Positions 41,684 to 52,700 of a stretch of 64,000 nt of DNA are shown here, one piece after another. Source of the DNA: Candidatus Hydrogenedentota bacterium. GTDB taxonomy: Bacteria; Hydrogenedentota; Hydrogenedentia; Hydrogenedentales; JAEUWI01. A program made the translations under genes and the position numbers. The stretch lies in assembly GCA_016791475.1 (NCBI GenBank), contig JAEUWI010000019.1, positions 54,471 to 118,470 on the forward strand, written 5' to 3'. Position 1 is the first letter of the stretch; the number at the start of each line of letters is the position of its first letter. The notes under the pieces were generated by a model. The model was given only the letters and a program-made list of their open reading frames with translations, made no database searches and was not told the origin of the DNA.

Positions 41684-43337
41684 TGAGCGTTTCCTCCCCG
41701 GTGTAGGCGTAGGCGCCCTTGGTTACGACCGGCGTTTCATGAAAGTTATGGGCATCCGGCGGCGAGGTGCATACCTCCCACTCCAATCCGCGGGCGCCCC
41801 AGGGATTGCTTCCGGCGTCCTTGCCGTAGAGCAGGGACCAGCCGAAATAGAATACAGGAATTACGAAGCCGAGGCCGAGGACGCTGGCGCCGGCGGTCGA
41901 GAGTACGTTGAGCACTTGGAAGTCCGGGTGGTAGGAGTGGTAGCGACGGGGCATGCCCAGCCAGCCGACCAGGAACTGGGGGAAGAAGGTGCAGTTGAAA
42001 CCGACGAAGACCAGGATCGCGCAGAGGCTCGCAATGGTCTGGGGATACATCTTGCCGGTAATCTTCGGCCAGTAGAAGTGCAGGCCGGACAGGTAGGCCA
42101 TGGTCATGCCGCCCACCATCACGTAGTGGAAGTGGGCAACCACGAAGTAGGTGTCGTGCAGGGGCACGTCCATGCCGGTGGAGCCGAGGAAGAGTCCGGT
42201 GCCGCCGCCGATGGCGAAGAGGCCGATGAAGCCGATGGCGTAGATCATGGGGGTCGCCCAGACGACGTTGCCCTTGTAGAGGGTCGCCGTCCAGTTGAAG
42301 ATCTTGATGGCCGACGGCACGGCGACCAGCATGGTCAGAAGGGAGAAGACCAGGTTGGAGTACATGGCCTGGCCGCTGACGTACATGTGGTGACCCCAGA
42401 CGAGGAAACCGATGATGGCGATGGCCACGCTGGAGAAGGCGATGAACTCATAGCCAAACACGCGGTTGCGGGAGAAGCAGGCGATGATTTCGCTGATGAC
42501 GCCCATGCCGGGGAGGATCATGATATACACGGCCGGATGGGAGTAGAACCAGAACATGTGCTGGAAGAGCACCGGGTCGCCGCCGAGGGCCGGATCGAAG
42601 ATACCGACGCCCCAGATGCGCTCGACGCCCGCCAGGAAGACGGTGATGGCGAGGACCGGCGTGCCGAGAATCTGAATCACGCTGGTCGCGTAGTGGGCCC
42701 AGATGAAAAGGGGCAGACGGAACCAGGTGAGTCCGGGCGCGCGCATCTTGTGAATGGTCACGATGAAGTTCAGACCGGTGAGAATCGAGGAGAAACCGGT
42801 GATGAAAACCAGCATGGCCGCGAGGAACACATGGGTGTTCGCGTAGGACGTACTGAGGGGGGTGTAGAAGGTCCAGCCCGTGTCCAGACCGCCGAGCACG
42901 ATGATGATCACGCCCAGTGTTCCGCCGCACATGAAGATGTACCAGCTTGCCAGGTTCAGCTTCGGAAAGGCCACGTCTTTCGCGCCTATCTGAAGCGGAA
43001 TCAAGAAGTTGCCCAACACCGCCGGAATGGACGGAATCAGGAAGAAGAAGATCATCACCACCCCATGGAGCGTGAAGAACTTGTTGTAGGTGTCGGCCTG
43101 GAGAAAATCCCCTTCCGGTGTGAGGAGCTCGATGCGGAAAATGGTCGCAAAGGCGCCGCCGACCAGGAAGAAGATACTGATGGAAATCAGATACATGATA
43201 CCGATGCGCTTGTGGTCCACGGAGAGGAGCCATGAAGCGACGGTCTGCTTCCAGTTAAGGTAGTTTATTTCCGGGCGCGAATGATCCCGTGGGGGGATTT
43301 CCGCGCCATCAACCACGATGTGTTCCATGTTGGCCAT
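41676..43337 (-). CDS. coxA: Cytochrome c oxidase subunit I (A2-type)
   Basis: The product is 553 residues with twelve predicted helices. Haem and CuB ligands are in place: [16 protein letters not shown], and [17 protein letters not shown]. The proton-channel segment reads [17 protein letters not shown], with Y265-S266-H267-P-A269. The glutamate of classical A1 enzymes (HPEVY) is replaced by alanine and the Y-S motif is present, the hallmark of the A2 subtype. The catalytic tyrosine follows in the same HPAVY helix. The gene lies between coxB and coxC with overlaps or tiny gaps. This oxidase reduces oxygen to water and pumps protons. Confidence 0.97.
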   Translation of the reverse strand: MANMEHIVVDGAEIPPRDHSRPEINYLNWKQTVASWLLSVDHKRIGIMYLISISIFFLVGGAFATIFRIELLTPEGDFLQADTYNKFFTLHGVVMIFFFLIPSIPAVLGNFLIPLQIGAKDVAFPKLNLASWYIFMCGGTLGVIIIVLGGLDTGWTFYTPLSTSYANTHVFLAAMLVFITGFSSILTGLNFIVTIHKMRAPGLTWFRLPLFIWAHYATSVIQILGTPVLAITVFLAGVERIWGVGIFDPALGGDPVLFQHMFWFYSHPAVYIMILPGMGVISEIIACFSRNRVFGYEFIAFSSVAIAIIGFLVWGHHMYVSGQAMYSNLVFSLLTMLVAVPSAIKIFNWTATLYKGNVVWATPMIYAIGFIGLFAIGGGTGLFLGSTGMDVPLHDTYFVVAHFHYVMVGGMTMAYLSGLHFYWPKITGKMYPQTIASLCAILVFVGFNCTFFPQFLVGWLGMPRRYHSYHPDFQVLNVLSTAGASVLGLGFVIPVFYFGWSLLYGKDAGSNPWGARGLEWEVCTSPPDAHNFHETPVVTKGAYAYTGEETLSV

Positions 43338-43341
43338 TCCG

Positions 43342-44262
43342 TTACTGTTGTTCGTCGCTTAGGGACTTGATATACGCAATAAGGTTAAGAATGTCTTCGT
43401 CGTTCAGGTTCGGGAAGCTCGGCATGAGGGGCGCGAAGCCGTCCACAACCTTCTTCGACGGGGACATAATGGATTCACGCAGGTACTCTTCGTCGGCGAT
43501 CTGAGTTTCTCCGCCGCGGAGCTTGACCTCGTGTCCGTAGACGTTGGTCAGGAGCGGGCCCCGGCTGGCTGCGCCGGCGTCGTGGCAGGTAATGCAGCCC
43601 ATCTGCTGGAACAGCGTTTCCCCGGCCTGAACCGGGGTAACCGGCGGGCCGCCCTGGAGCCATTCCTGGTAATCATCCTGCGACATGACCGTGACGGTTC
43701 CGCCCATGAGGGAGTGCTCGGTGCCGCAGTACTCGGCGCAGAAGATGGGGAAGGTGCCGATCTTGGTGGCTTCAAACCACATATCCGTGTACTTCGCGGG
43801 GAGGGCGTCCTGCTTCACGCGGAATGCGGGGATGTAGAAGTCGTGAAGCACGTCCTGGGAAGTCATGGTGATCTTCACCGGCTTGCCGACCGGAACGTGG
43901 AGTTCGTTGACCTCGCGACGCCCGTTGGAGTGCTGGATTTTCCACATCCACTGCTTGCCCATGACGTTGATGTCGAGGGTGTTCTCGGGAATGTTTCGAT
44001 AGTCGAAATAGAGGATGGCGCCCCAGGCGAAGATCACGAGGGCGAGCACGGCGGGGATGGCGCTCCAGAGGAGCTCCAGCTTCATGTTCTCCACGTGCTC
44101 CGACTTGCGACCCGGTTCAGCCTTGAACTTGATGCCCAGGAGGATCAGTACGGCCGTGACACCCACGGTGAAAATACTCACGAAGGCGGCCAGCGAGTAG
44201 AACAAGAGGTCTACATTGGGAGCGAAGGTCGATGCTTGCTCTGGTATTATGGAAAAATTCAT
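43342..44262 (-). CDS. coxB: Cytochrome c oxidase subunit II with fused cytochrome c domain (caa3-type)
   Basis: The product is 306 residues. Two N-terminal TM segments (about residues 18-45 and 65-88) precede the CuA domain, with ligands in [11 protein letters not shown] and in [16 protein letters not shown] c-type domain follows (about 205-300), with [16 protein letters not shown] as the C-x-x-C-H haem site and [10 protein letters not shown] as the methionine-ligand region. The fused haem makes this a caa3 oxidase that takes electrons directly from its partner complex. No lipobox is visible. Confidence 0.96.
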   Translation of the reverse strand: MNFSIIPEQASTFAPNVDLLFYSLAAFVSIFTVGVTAVLILLGIKFKAEPGRKSEHVENMKLELLWSAIPAVLALVIFAWGAILYFDYRNIPENTLDINVMGKQWMWKIQHSNGRREVNELHVPVGKPVKITMTSQDVLHDFYIPAFRVKQDALPAKYTDMWFEATKIGTFPIFCAEYCGTEHSLMGGTVTVMSQDDYQEWLQGGPPVTPVQAGETLFQQMGCITCHDAGAASRGPLLTNVYGHEVKLRGGETQIADEEYLRESIMSPSKKVVDGFAPLMPSFPNLNDEDILNLIAYIKSLSDEQQ

Positions 44263-44306
44263 GGCTAACCTGTTATCACCCTAACGGTTTTTGGGTTTCT
44301 GACACT

Positions 44307-45269
44307 TTATACGCTACCAGACAACCCCGCGGGGGTCGGCGTCTGGGCATCTAATCCCATGCTGAGTTTCCGGGCACGGCCCGCGCGAACATAGTTCACC
44401 ACCCAGAAGGCCACGAGGGCGGCGACGGTGGCCATTCCTCCGAGGCGCACGGCGCTCATGATCATGAGCCCGTAGGTACCATGGGTGGGGTCGTAGTAGT
44501 AGCAGAGCAGCGAGGGCTGCTTCAGGTACTGTCCGATGGTCTCCACGCCGGCGATTTCCAGGGCGGTCCGCAGATTCTGCGGGATATATTCGATGCCGAG
44601 ATAGTAGCTGGAAACTTTCCCCTTCGGGGTCAGGATCATGATGCCGCTATCGTGGGCGTATTGTTTCGTCGTCTCGTCGTAGTAATAGCGGAAGCCCACG
44701 GTCTCCGCCAGCGTTTCGATCTGCTCTTTGTCGCCGGTGAGGAAGCGCCAGTGTTCCGGCGCATTCTCCTGCTGGAGCATATCGAGATAGTTCGTCTTCT
44801 TCTCCGTCGCCAGGTCGCCCCGCTCGTTGGGGTCGATGCTTACCGTAATGACCTTGTAGTCTCTTCCGAGCTGAAAATCCTCGGGCTGACCGTCTATGCC
44901 GGATACCATTCCGTTGAGCACTAGCGTGCACAGCATCGGGCAACCGTAGTAAACCAGCGACAGTACCACGGGCTCGCCGCCGAAGAGATCGCCCAGTCGG
45001 ACTGGCTGATCCTTCTCGTCGCGGAACATGAGGTCCATGGGGACCTGCATTCCGAGGTTCTGCTGTATCTTGATGTCCTCGAAGCGGCCTGCGGGGTTGG
45101 GCCCCCGAAATCCGATGGGATCGAGTTCGTAATCCTTTACTTCCCCCTTTGCGGCTTCCTGGGCCGACGCGCCCGCACCGGTTCCCAGGGCGATGGCGAG
45201 GGCCATCAGGCTCCGCATGGCCACGCGCCGCAAGGCGGCTGGCCCACTATGTCCGGCGGGGGCGCTCAT
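44307..45269 (-). CDS. SCO1/SenC/PrrC family copper chaperone
   Basis: The product is 320 residues with an N-terminal signal peptide (ends near residue 36, ASAQ) and one C-terminal TM segment. Copper-binding cysteines C110 and C114 lie in YYGCPMLCTL, and the third ligand histidine is in QYAHDSGIMILTP. SCO proteins insert copper into the CuA site of subunit II. The C-terminal anchor is unusual; most SCO proteins are N-terminally anchored. It overlaps the upstream gene by 4 bases (ATGA). Confidence 0.92.
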   Translation of the reverse strand: MSAPAGHSGPAALRRVAMRSLMALAIALGTGAGASAQEAAKGEVKDYELDPIGFRGPNPAGRFEDIKIQQNLGMQVPMDLMFRDEKDQPVRLGDLFGGEPVVLSLVYYGCPMLCTLVLNGMVSGIDGQPEDFQLGRDYKVITVSIDPNERGDLATEKKTNYLDMLQQENAPEHWRFLTGDKEQIETLAETVGFRYYYDETTKQYAHDSGIMILTPKGKVSSYYLGIEYIPQNLRTALEIAGVETIGQYLKQPSLLCYYYDPTHGTYGLMIMSAVRLGGMATVAALVAFWVVNYVRAGRARKLSMGLDAQTPTPAGLSGSV

Positions 45270-45724
45270 GGCTGCGCGGGCGCGGCCGGGGCGGCCGGAG
45301 CCTCCGCAGCAACCTGCGGGGTCTGGCGGTAGGGCACTTTGCCCTCGGCCACCAGCGCCATGGCGCGATCAACGGGAATGTGAACCCGCTCCATGCCTGG
45401 CTCGGCGCTGAGTACGCCATAGGACGCTACCTGATGCTGGTTCTGCTCGTCGATCTTTATGCGGTCCGCGACGGGGTCGCCCTGGAGGTGGGGCTCCGCG
45501 GGAACCTGCACGCCGGGCGTGGCCAGATTCGACGCGGGGGTGGTATCCAGGGGCTGCCGGGACTGGTTAAAGCCGCGGATGACCATGACGATCACAACGC
45601 AAGCTCCGAACATGAGGATCATGAGGGCGATGAATGCCGTCACGATAATGCGGGCGTGCATATCGGTGACTTCATAGCCTTCTTTGATACTCGCTTCGTT
45701 ATTCTGGGGCGCGGCATTATGCAT
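45266..45724 (-). CDS. Small membrane protein in the act/cox operon
   Basis: The product is 152 residues with one TM segment (residues 24-49, IIVTAFIALMILMFGACVVI) and a periplasmic part ending in a P-A-A-P-A-A-P-A tail. The segment DRIKIDEQNQHQVASYG and the later HIPVDRAMALVAEGKVP resemble small conserved proteins found in act-cox operons of other bacteria. It overlaps its neighbours by a few bases on both sides. A role in assembly of the act-caa3 complex is inferred from position only. Confidence 0.7.
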   Translation of the reverse strand: MHNAAPQNNEASIKEGYEVTDMHARIIVTAFIALMILMFGACVVIVMVIRGFNQSRQPLDTTPASNLATPGVQVPAEPHLQGDPVADRIKIDEQNQHQVASYGVLSAEPGMERVHIPVDRAMALVAEGKVPYRQTPQVAAEAPAAPAAPAQP

Positions 45725-46940
45725 GGCTGTGGGCCTTATCTTTGAGGAACATCAGTTCTTCGCGCGGATCCTGCTGGGGCAGGATGGGGCGCTTCTTAAG
45801 TTCGTTGAAGAACACCCAGAGCCAGAGGCCGCCGATACCGGCAACCGCGCCCAGGGAGCAAATGATGGTGAAGACATTCAAGGTGCTGTGATTGTTCTCG
45901 AAGGACGGCGCGATGTTCCAGTACATGTCCACGAAGCGGGTGGCCAGCACGTAGATTGCGATTCTGCGCAGCGTCACCGGGTTGGTCTTGTTCTGGCGCA
46001 TGAGGAGCCGCCACATGGGGGTGAACCACACGAAGGCGATCAGGAAAACCGTCATGGCGGTAAGTCCGCCGCCGGAACGGTCGATGTACCAGCGAATTTC
46101 TTCGGGCAGGTTGCCGTTCCAGATGATGAGGAAGGGCGAGAACGACAGGTAGGACCAGAAGATGGTGAAGCCGAGCATGAAGTTGCCGAAGTGGTGGTAG
46201 ATCTTCGAGCTGATCTTGTGGCTCAGGGGGCCTTCGTTGGACAGGAAGGTCAGCATGATGACGCAGAAGCACATCATGCTCAGGGCGTACCCGGCGATCA
46301 TCCACGCACCGTATATGGTGGAGAAAAAGGTCGGGTCGGTGGACATGCCCCAGTGCGTGGCGGCAAAGGTCATGGAGACCACGTAGATCACGCATCCGAA
46401 GCCGGCGACGACCTTCTGCTTCTTGATCAATCCGGGGTCGCCCGTGCGATCAAGATCCAGGGACCACTTGTTGTAAAGCGTCGCCAGGGTCAGCCAGAGA
46501 CCGAAGTAAATGAAGTAGCAGAGCACGAACATGTTGAAGTTCAGGAAGCCGTGCTTCAGGTGCGACATGTGGGCGATGTATTCATTTTCCGGCAGCGCCA
46601 GGAAGGCCTCGTTCGCCCAGGGGAAAATGGTGGAGAACTTCGCCCCGCCGAACAGGATGGGCATGCCGATGAAGAACAGGAACCACAGGGTCCGCGAGCA
46701 GGCCTCGGCGATGCGCTGGGCGACAAAGCTCCAACTGCCGCCGCAGAGGTGGTGCAGCATGACGAGCCCGAGGCCGCTGATGCCCAGGCCGAAGACGAGC
46801 AGATAGCCGATGAGCAAGCCCTGGAAGACGGCGCCCGAGAAGAGGCCGAGGAGGAGCGTGACCGCGAAACCTCCCGCGGCGACCACGAGGGCCTTCCCCT
46901 GGATGGTCTTGATTTTAGCGAGTTGTGCGTCAGTGAGCAT
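45717..46940 (-). CDS. actF: Alternative complex III subunit ActF
   Basis: The product is 407 residues, with ten predicted TM helices across the whole protein. Segments such as MLHHLCGGSWSFVAQRI, FPWANEAFL and FVWFTPMWRLLM match the quinol:cytochrome c oxidoreductase F subunit. With ActC it forms the membrane part of the complex. It overlaps the ActE stop by 11 bases and its stop overlaps the next gene by 8 bases. Confidence 0.92.
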   Translation of the reverse strand: MLTDAQLAKIKTIQGKALVVAAGGFAVTLLLGLFSGAVFQGLLIGYLLVFGLGISGLGLVMLHHLCGGSWSFVAQRIAEACSRTLWFLFFIGMPILFGGAKFSTIFPWANEAFLALPENEYIAHMSHLKHGFLNFNMFVLCYFIYFGLWLTLATLYNKWSLDLDRTGDPGLIKKQKVVAGFGCVIYVVSMTFAATHWGMSTDPTFFSTIYGAWMIAGYALSMMCFCVIMLTFLSNEGPLSHKISSKIYHHFGNFMLGFTIFWSYLSFSPFLIIWNGNLPEEIRWYIDRSGGGLTAMTVFLIAFVWFTPMWRLLMRQNKTNPVTLRRIAIYVLATRFVDMYWNIAPSFENNHSTLNVFTIICSLGAVAGIGGLWLWVFFNELKKRPILPQQDPREELMFLKDKAHSHA

Positions 46941-47655
46941 TGGATTCCGCCGTGTGGTGTTCTACTGCTTCCGGCTGGGGTTGCAGTGCCTTTTCCAATT
47001 CCAGTTGATCCGCCTGCTCCAGACTGCCCTTGGGCACGTTCTGGCTGTATTGCAGGGCCCGGATGTAGGCAACGATGGCCCAGCGATCTTCCGCGGATAC
47101 GCGCGCATTATAGCTGTACATGCGGCCAAAACCGTTCTTGATCACGTCGACGATGTAGCCGTCTTCCACTTCGCGCAGGCGATCAATGTGGTAGGAGGCC
47201 GCCGCCGGGAAGCCGCGCTGGGTGACGACGCCGTTGCCGTAGCCGCCTTCGCCGTGACAGGGGGTGCAGATGGCGTCGTAACGCTCCCGGCCACGCTTGA
47301 GCAGCTCCAGGTCAACTTTGAAGTAGTTGTCCGCCTTGAGGACGCCGCCTTCCTTGCCGGTCCAGAAGGCTTCGTCCAGCACGCCGGGCACGTGCTCCTG
47401 GCCGGTGAGGGCCGCGAACACGGGGGCGTTCCACTTGCGGAGCTTGCCTTCATAGGGCACCGTGTTTTCCACGGGCATCCGGTCGGCGGCGTTGTCGGCG
47501 AAGAAATCGTTCTTCTGCAGCGCGGTGAACTTGGGCTGGTTCCACATGTCCGGGTGGCAGCCCAGCAGGGCAAAGCTGTAAACCGCGGCCAGAGCCAGCA
47601 TGGCTTTGCCTGGAACCCAGAAGCGGGGCGCCGTGATGTTCTTGGATGGTTTCAT
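46930..47655 (-). CDS. actE: Alternative complex III subunit ActE, cytochrome c lipoprotein
   Basis: The product is 241 residues from ATG 47655 (MKPSKNITAP); the frame is open 51 codons further, but that part is not coding-like. The lipobox is LLG-C33. One c-type haem site, CTPCHGEGGYGNG, lies near residue 150, followed by the likely methionine ligand in GFGRMYSYN. It shuttles electrons from ActA/B towards the oxidase. It lies 56 bases after actD. Confidence 0.9.
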   Translation of the reverse strand: MKPSKNITAPRFWVPGKAMLALAAVYSFALLGCHPDMWNQPKFTALQKNDFFADNAADRMPVENTVPYEGKLRKWNAPVFAALTGQEHVPGVLDEAFWTGKEGGVLKADNYFKVDLELLKRGRERYDAICTPCHGEGGYGNGVVTQRGFPAAASYHIDRLREVEDGYIVDVIKNGFGRMYSYNARVSAEDRWAIVAYIRALQYSQNVPKGSLEQADQLELEKALQPQPEAVEHHTAESNAH

Positions 47656-47711
47656 CAGTTCCAACTTATGTGTCCGCAACCGGCCTATCCGGTTGCCGTG
47701 GTTCAGGGTTA

Positions 47712-48269
47712 TTATTCCATGACTTCCGACACTTCCACGGGGCCGAGGCCCTGAAGGAAGGTCTTGGTCTGGACAGCGTCGTACTGGGCGTCGGCCCGCT
47801 CGATGCAAAGGAAGAATCCGTCGCTCGATGCGCGCTCGAAACGCTTCGCATTAAAGATCGGGTGATGGGGGCGCGGCAGGCCGTTGAGCAGCAGCATGCT
47901 GCCCAGGGCCGAGAAGCCCGCGAACAGAATGGTCAGCTCGAAAGTAATGGGCATGAAGGACGGCCAGCTCAGGTCGGGCTTGCCGCCGATGCTGTAGGGG
48001 TAGTGGAGCACCGAGGCGATGTACTGCATGCCGAAGCCGGTGCAGGTGCCGGTGAGTCCGCCGCAAAGGGTGAAGAAGGAGACGGCGGTCTTCCGCACGC
48101 CCATGGCCTCGGCCAGGCCGTGGATGGGGTAGGGAGAATAGGCGTCCATGGTGCGGTATCCCGCTTCATGGGCCTTGGTCGTCGCCTTCAACAACGTATC
48201 GGGATCGTCAAATTCCGCGATCAGGCCGTAGACTTCCGGCGCGTTGTTTTCGTGTCCGTGTGCTGACAT
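47712..48269 (-). CDS. actD: Alternative complex III subunit ActD (DUF3341)
   Basis: The product is 185 residues. The N-terminal soluble part starts with EVYGLIAEFDDPDTLLKAT, typical of DUF3341, followed by HGLAEAMGVRKTAVSFFTL and two TM helices (about residues 67-90 and 113-132). The C-terminal helix binds to the soluble FeS subunit in known structures of the complex. It lies between actC and actE. Confidence 0.93.
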   Translation of the reverse strand: MSAHGHENNAPEVYGLIAEFDDPDTLLKATTKAHEAGYRTMDAYSPYPIHGLAEAMGVRKTAVSFFTLCGGLTGTCTGFGMQYIASVLHYPYSIGGKPDLSWPSFMPITFELTILFAGFSALGSMLLLNGLPRPHHPIFNAKRFERASSDGFFLCIERADAQYDAVQTKTFLQGLGPVEVSEVME

Positions 48270-48324
48270 ATCGTATGTTCGTCCTAAATTTTATACGTGG
48301 AAGAATCGGTATCGTGGAGGGCGT

Positions 48325-49710
48325 CTATCGAATCTCGCCCTTGTCAAGCTGGTGCTGCTGCACGCGCAATTCGAAGATGGTGATCATGGGCAGGAACTTC
48401 ACAAAGAGGCTCAGCATGAAGAGGAAGAGCCCGATGGAGCCCACATAAGCGGCCCAGTCGAATACCGTGCCGGCGTACTCGCCCCAGGCCGCAGGCAGGT
48501 AGTCGCGCGTAAGGCTGGTGACGACGATAACGTAGCGTTCGAGCCACATGCCGATGTTCACGATGATCGTCACGACAAAGAGCGGTGCCGGGTTGGTGCG
48601 GACCCACTTGAACCACAGGAACTGGGGGGTGAGCGCGTTGCAGAAGAGCAGCGCGGTGTAGGCCCACCAGTAGGGACCGAAGGCGCGGTTGTACATCATG
48701 AAGCGTTCGTAGTCGCTGCCGGAGTACCAGGCGAAGAAGGCTTCGCAGCAGTAGCCGTAGAACACCACCAGGCCGGTGGCCAGCATGACCTTGGCCATGT
48801 TGTCCAGGTGGCGCGTGGTGATGAAATCCGTCATGCCGAACCAGATGCGGACCGGAATCATGATGGTAAGCACCATGGCGAAGCCGGAATAGATGGCGCC
48901 GGCCACGAAGTAGGGCGGGAAGATGGTGGTGTGCCAGCCCGGAATCACGGACACGGCGAAGTCGAAGGATACGATGGTGTGCACCGAGACCACCAGCGGG
49001 GCGGACATGCCGCCGAGGAGGAGGTAGGCCGCCTCATAGCGGAACCAGTGCCGGGCGGAGCCGCGCCAGCCCAGGGCGAAGAGGCCGTAGATCATGCGGC
49101 CGAGGCCGGGCTTGCTGCGATCGCGCAGGGTGGCCAGATCGGGGATGAGGCCCGTGAACCAGAAGAGAAGGGACACGGTGAAGTAGGTGGAGATGGCGAA
49201 CACGTCCCACAGCAGGGGGCTGCGGAACTGGGGCCACAGCGCCATGGTGTTGGGCAGGGGGAAGATGAAGAAAATGGCCCAGGGCCGGCCCACGTGAATC
49301 AGGGGGAAGATGCCCGCGCACATAACGGCGAAAAGGGTCATGGCTTCCGCGAAGCGGTTGATGGCGGTTCGCCAGTCCTGATTAAAGAGGAGCAGGATGG
49401 CGGAGATGAGGGTTCCGGCGTGGCCGATACCGATCCACCAGACGAGGTTCACGATGGCGAAACCCCAGCCTACCGGGTTGTTGATGCCCCAGAGGCCCAA
49501 GCCCTCCCAGAAGAGGTAGGCGGTGCTTGCGCCGAGGATACTGAGGAGCGCCAGACCCAGCGTAATAACGCCGTACCACGGCTTGGGCATGGGCTTCTCA
49601 AGAATCACATCGGAAATGGCGGCCGATATGGATTCAAAGGTGTGGCCCGGCTGCGCCAGCGGCGCAACCACCTGGAGGGCGGGCGGTATGTGCTTTGCTT
49701 CAACACTCAT
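48325..49710 (-). CDS. actC: Alternative complex III subunit ActC (NrfD-type quinol-binding membrane protein)
   Basis: The product is 461 residues with ten expected TM helices. Landmarks are NLVWWIGIGHAGTLISAIL, near a quinol site, and LPNTMALWPQFRSPLLWDVFAI. NrfD-type subunits bind quinol and pass electrons to the FeS subunit. The C-terminus is basic and soluble. It starts 8 bases after the actB stop. Confidence 0.95.
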   Translation of the reverse strand: MSVEAKHIPPALQVVAPLAQPGHTFESISAAISDVILEKPMPKPWYGVITLGLALLSILGASTAYLFWEGLGLWGINNPVGWGFAIVNLVWWIGIGHAGTLISAILLLFNQDWRTAINRFAEAMTLFAVMCAGIFPLIHVGRPWAIFFIFPLPNTMALWPQFRSPLLWDVFAISTYFTVSLLFWFTGLIPDLATLRDRSKPGLGRMIYGLFALGWRGSARHWFRYEAAYLLLGGMSAPLVVSVHTIVSFDFAVSVIPGWHTTIFPPYFVAGAIYSGFAMVLTIMIPVRIWFGMTDFITTRHLDNMAKVMLATGLVVFYGYCCEAFFAWYSGSDYERFMMYNRAFGPYWWAYTALLFCNALTPQFLWFKWVRTNPAPLFVVTIIVNIGMWLERYVIVVTSLTRDYLPAAWGEYAGTVFDWAAYVGSIGLFLFMLSLFVKFLPMITIFELRVQQHQLDKGEIR

Positions 49711-49718
49711 GATTCTGA

Positions 49719-52700
49719 TTAGTGCTCCGCGGTATGGGCTTCTGGTTTTGCCAGATTGGGGTGTACGTTTTTCAGTTGCGCCAGATAGGTGGTGCGGGGG
49801 CGCGTCCCGATATCGGCGAGCAGGCCGTAGTCACGGGGATTCTGCTTGCGCAGCGACACACGGCTCTGGGGATCATTGATGTTGCCGAAGTCGATGGCCT
49901 GCGAGGGGCACGCGGACTGGCACGCGGTCTGGAATTCGCCGTCTTTGATCTGGCGGCCTTCGCGCTTGGCTTCGATACGCGCCTTGTTGATGCGCTGCAC
50001 GCAGAAGGTGCACTTTTCCATGACGCCGCGGCTGCGGACGGTCACGTTGGGGTTGCGCATCATCTTGAGCTGGGGCGCGTCCTGGCCTTCGCGGATCTGA
50101 TAGTGGAAGAAGTTGAAGCGGCGCACCTTGTAGGGGCAGTTGTTCGCGCAGTAACGGGTGCCCACGCAGCGGTTGTAGGCCATGTCGTTCAGGCCTTCCT
50201 TGCTGTGCTGGGTCGCGCCCACGGGGCAGACCGGCTCGCAGGGCGCGTTTTCGCACTGCATGCAGGGAATGGGCTGGTGCACCACTTCCACGGCCGGGCT
50301 GGCGACGTCGCCTTTGAAGTAGCGGTCGACGCGGATCCAGTGCATCTCGCGGCCGTTGCTCACTTCCTTCTTGCCGACGATGGGGATATTGTTCTCGGCC
50401 TGGCAGGCGATGGTGCAGACCGCGCAACCGTTGCAGCGGTTCAGGTCGATCGTCATGCCCCAGGCATACCCCGCCCAATCCTTTTCATCGGGATTGTACA
50501 GCGTGATTTCGCGGCCGGGCGCTTCGTGGCCCAGCTTCTTGGCGAACTCGGGATCGTGCTTGAACGCTTCAAGCGTGGTGGCGCGGATCAGGTGACGGTC
50601 TTCCGCCTTCTGCGCCTGCTCGATGTGGCTCTGCTCGATGTTGTTGTGCTCTTCGGTGCGCGCCAGCACGTAGGTGCGGCCCGTGGCGTTCAGGCTGGCG
50701 CCGGTCACGAACCAGGGCGACGCGGCGGTCTGGAGCGCGTAGGCGTTGAAGCCGCGATCCTTGCCGATGGCGCCGACGGTCTGGCGGCCATAACCCAGGT
50801 GCACCGTGGCCACATCTTCGGGCTGGCCGTAGAGCAGGGTGACGGCCGCGCGCACTTCCGTGCTCAGGCCTTCATACTGGATGAGAACCACATCTTCCTG
50901 CTTCAGTTTCAGCTTGGAGGCCGTTTTCGGGTGCAGGTGGACGGCGTTGTCCCAGGTCAGATTGGTGAGGGGTTTCGGAAGCTCCTGAAGCCAGCCGTTG
51001 TTCGCGTGGCGGCCGTCGCCCGCGCGGGCATCGAGGCGGAACACGAGATCCAGCCCCTTCTGGGCGGGAATGGCGGCTTCTTCGCCGAAGGCGAGTTTGT
51101 GGGTGACGGCTTTGGGCGCGTAGGCGGAACCTTCCACGAGGCCCTTGGCCAGCGCGGCCTTCCAGGCGGTTTCCGAATCCACGCCGTTGGCGTTGATCCA
51201 TGCGCCGTGGACGAGGTCATAGTCCGTGGATGCTTCATCGCCCAGCAGGAGCGAAAGTATCTCCACCGCGCTCTTGCTGTTGTACAGCGGGCGAATCAGG
51301 GGCTGGACCACGGACATGGTGCCGTCGAAGGCCCGGAGATCGCCCCAGGCTTCAAGGTAGTGGGACTCGGGGACGACCCAGTGGCAGTGGTCGGATGTTT
51401 CGTTCTGCTGGGAGGCAAGATGGACGCGAAGGGTCGCCTTTTCCAAGGCCTCGCCAAACTTCAGATCCGCCGGGGTGCTGTAGATCGGGTTGCCGCCCAG
51501 AATGACCAACAGCGCAATGCCGCCGGCGTTCAGGGACTCCACAAGCTTGGCCACGGACTGGCGCTGGTCGACCGGGCGCGCCTCGGGGGAGGCGATATAG
51601 GTCACCAGGCCGGATTCAACGGCGCCCAGGGCGGCGTTGATGGCGTGGGCCAGCGAGTGAACCACGGGAGGCTGGGCGTCGCCCGCAACGACCACCGCGC
51701 CGCCTTTGTGGGCGGCGAGATCTTCGAGCACGGCGGCAAGCCACTCGGCGGGGAGGGCCGCGACATTGTCACCATTGGCGACGACACCGGCAACCCCCAG
51801 GTTCTGGGCGATTGCGCGGGCCAGGGTTTCCACATGGGGGTAGCGCAGGCGGATGGCGTGGTCGGCCGCGGAGCCCGTCAGGGTCGGCGTACATTCGGCC
51901 ACGTAGAGACGACTCATTTCGTCGTGGGCGAAGCCTTCACGGGCTTCATAATCCGGGGCATCGGCCGTCGCGGAGGCCGCGCGGGTGATGGAGAAGTCGC
52001 GGGAATAACGAACGTGCGCCGGCCCCTCTTCCAGGAAATTGGCGTCCAGGGAGAGCACGACTTTGGCTTTCTTGAAGTTGATCACCGGTGTGACAAACTC
52101 GCCGAAGGCGTCGAAGGCGCCGACCCGGGCGTTGTTGCCGCCCATGGGATCGTGCTGGAACCACTGGGCGCTCGGATAGATGGCCAGCAGCTTCTCCATC
52201 TGCTTGGCGATGGTGGGCGACGTGATTGTCTCCGTCAGGATGGCCAGACTGGCGCCCTGAACGGCGTCCACGCCCTGCATGGCCTTGCCGATTTCCGCGA
52301 CGAACTGGTTCCACGTGGCCATGGTGCCGACGTGAGCAATGCTCTCCAGGCGATCGGGGGAGTACAAATCCAGAATGGAGGCCTGGGCGTAGATGCTGGA
52401 GGAACCCAGCGAAGCCGGGTGCCCGACCAACCCTTCAATTTTCGTGGGGCGGCCTTCGTAGCTCGTGGCCACGGCGCCCAGGGCAAAACCCGCCTCGGGC
52501 ACGGCGGTCGCATAGTACCCGAATTGACCCGCCACCGCGTCTTCCGGCGGCTTGACGTAGGGGACGATCTTTTCTTCCGGCTGGCGCGCGCAGCTTGTGA
52601 GGCCGGCCATCATCATGGACGCACCCATGACCTTCATGAAATTGCGGCGACCGGTGGCATCGAGGGTGCCGGCGTCTTCAGACGGGAACTCACGGTGCTT

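Noticed and set aside
43342..44262. Separate cytochrome c gene next to coxB
   Set aside because: The C-x-x-C-H domain is in the same reading frame as the CuA domain, so it is a fused caa3-type subunit.
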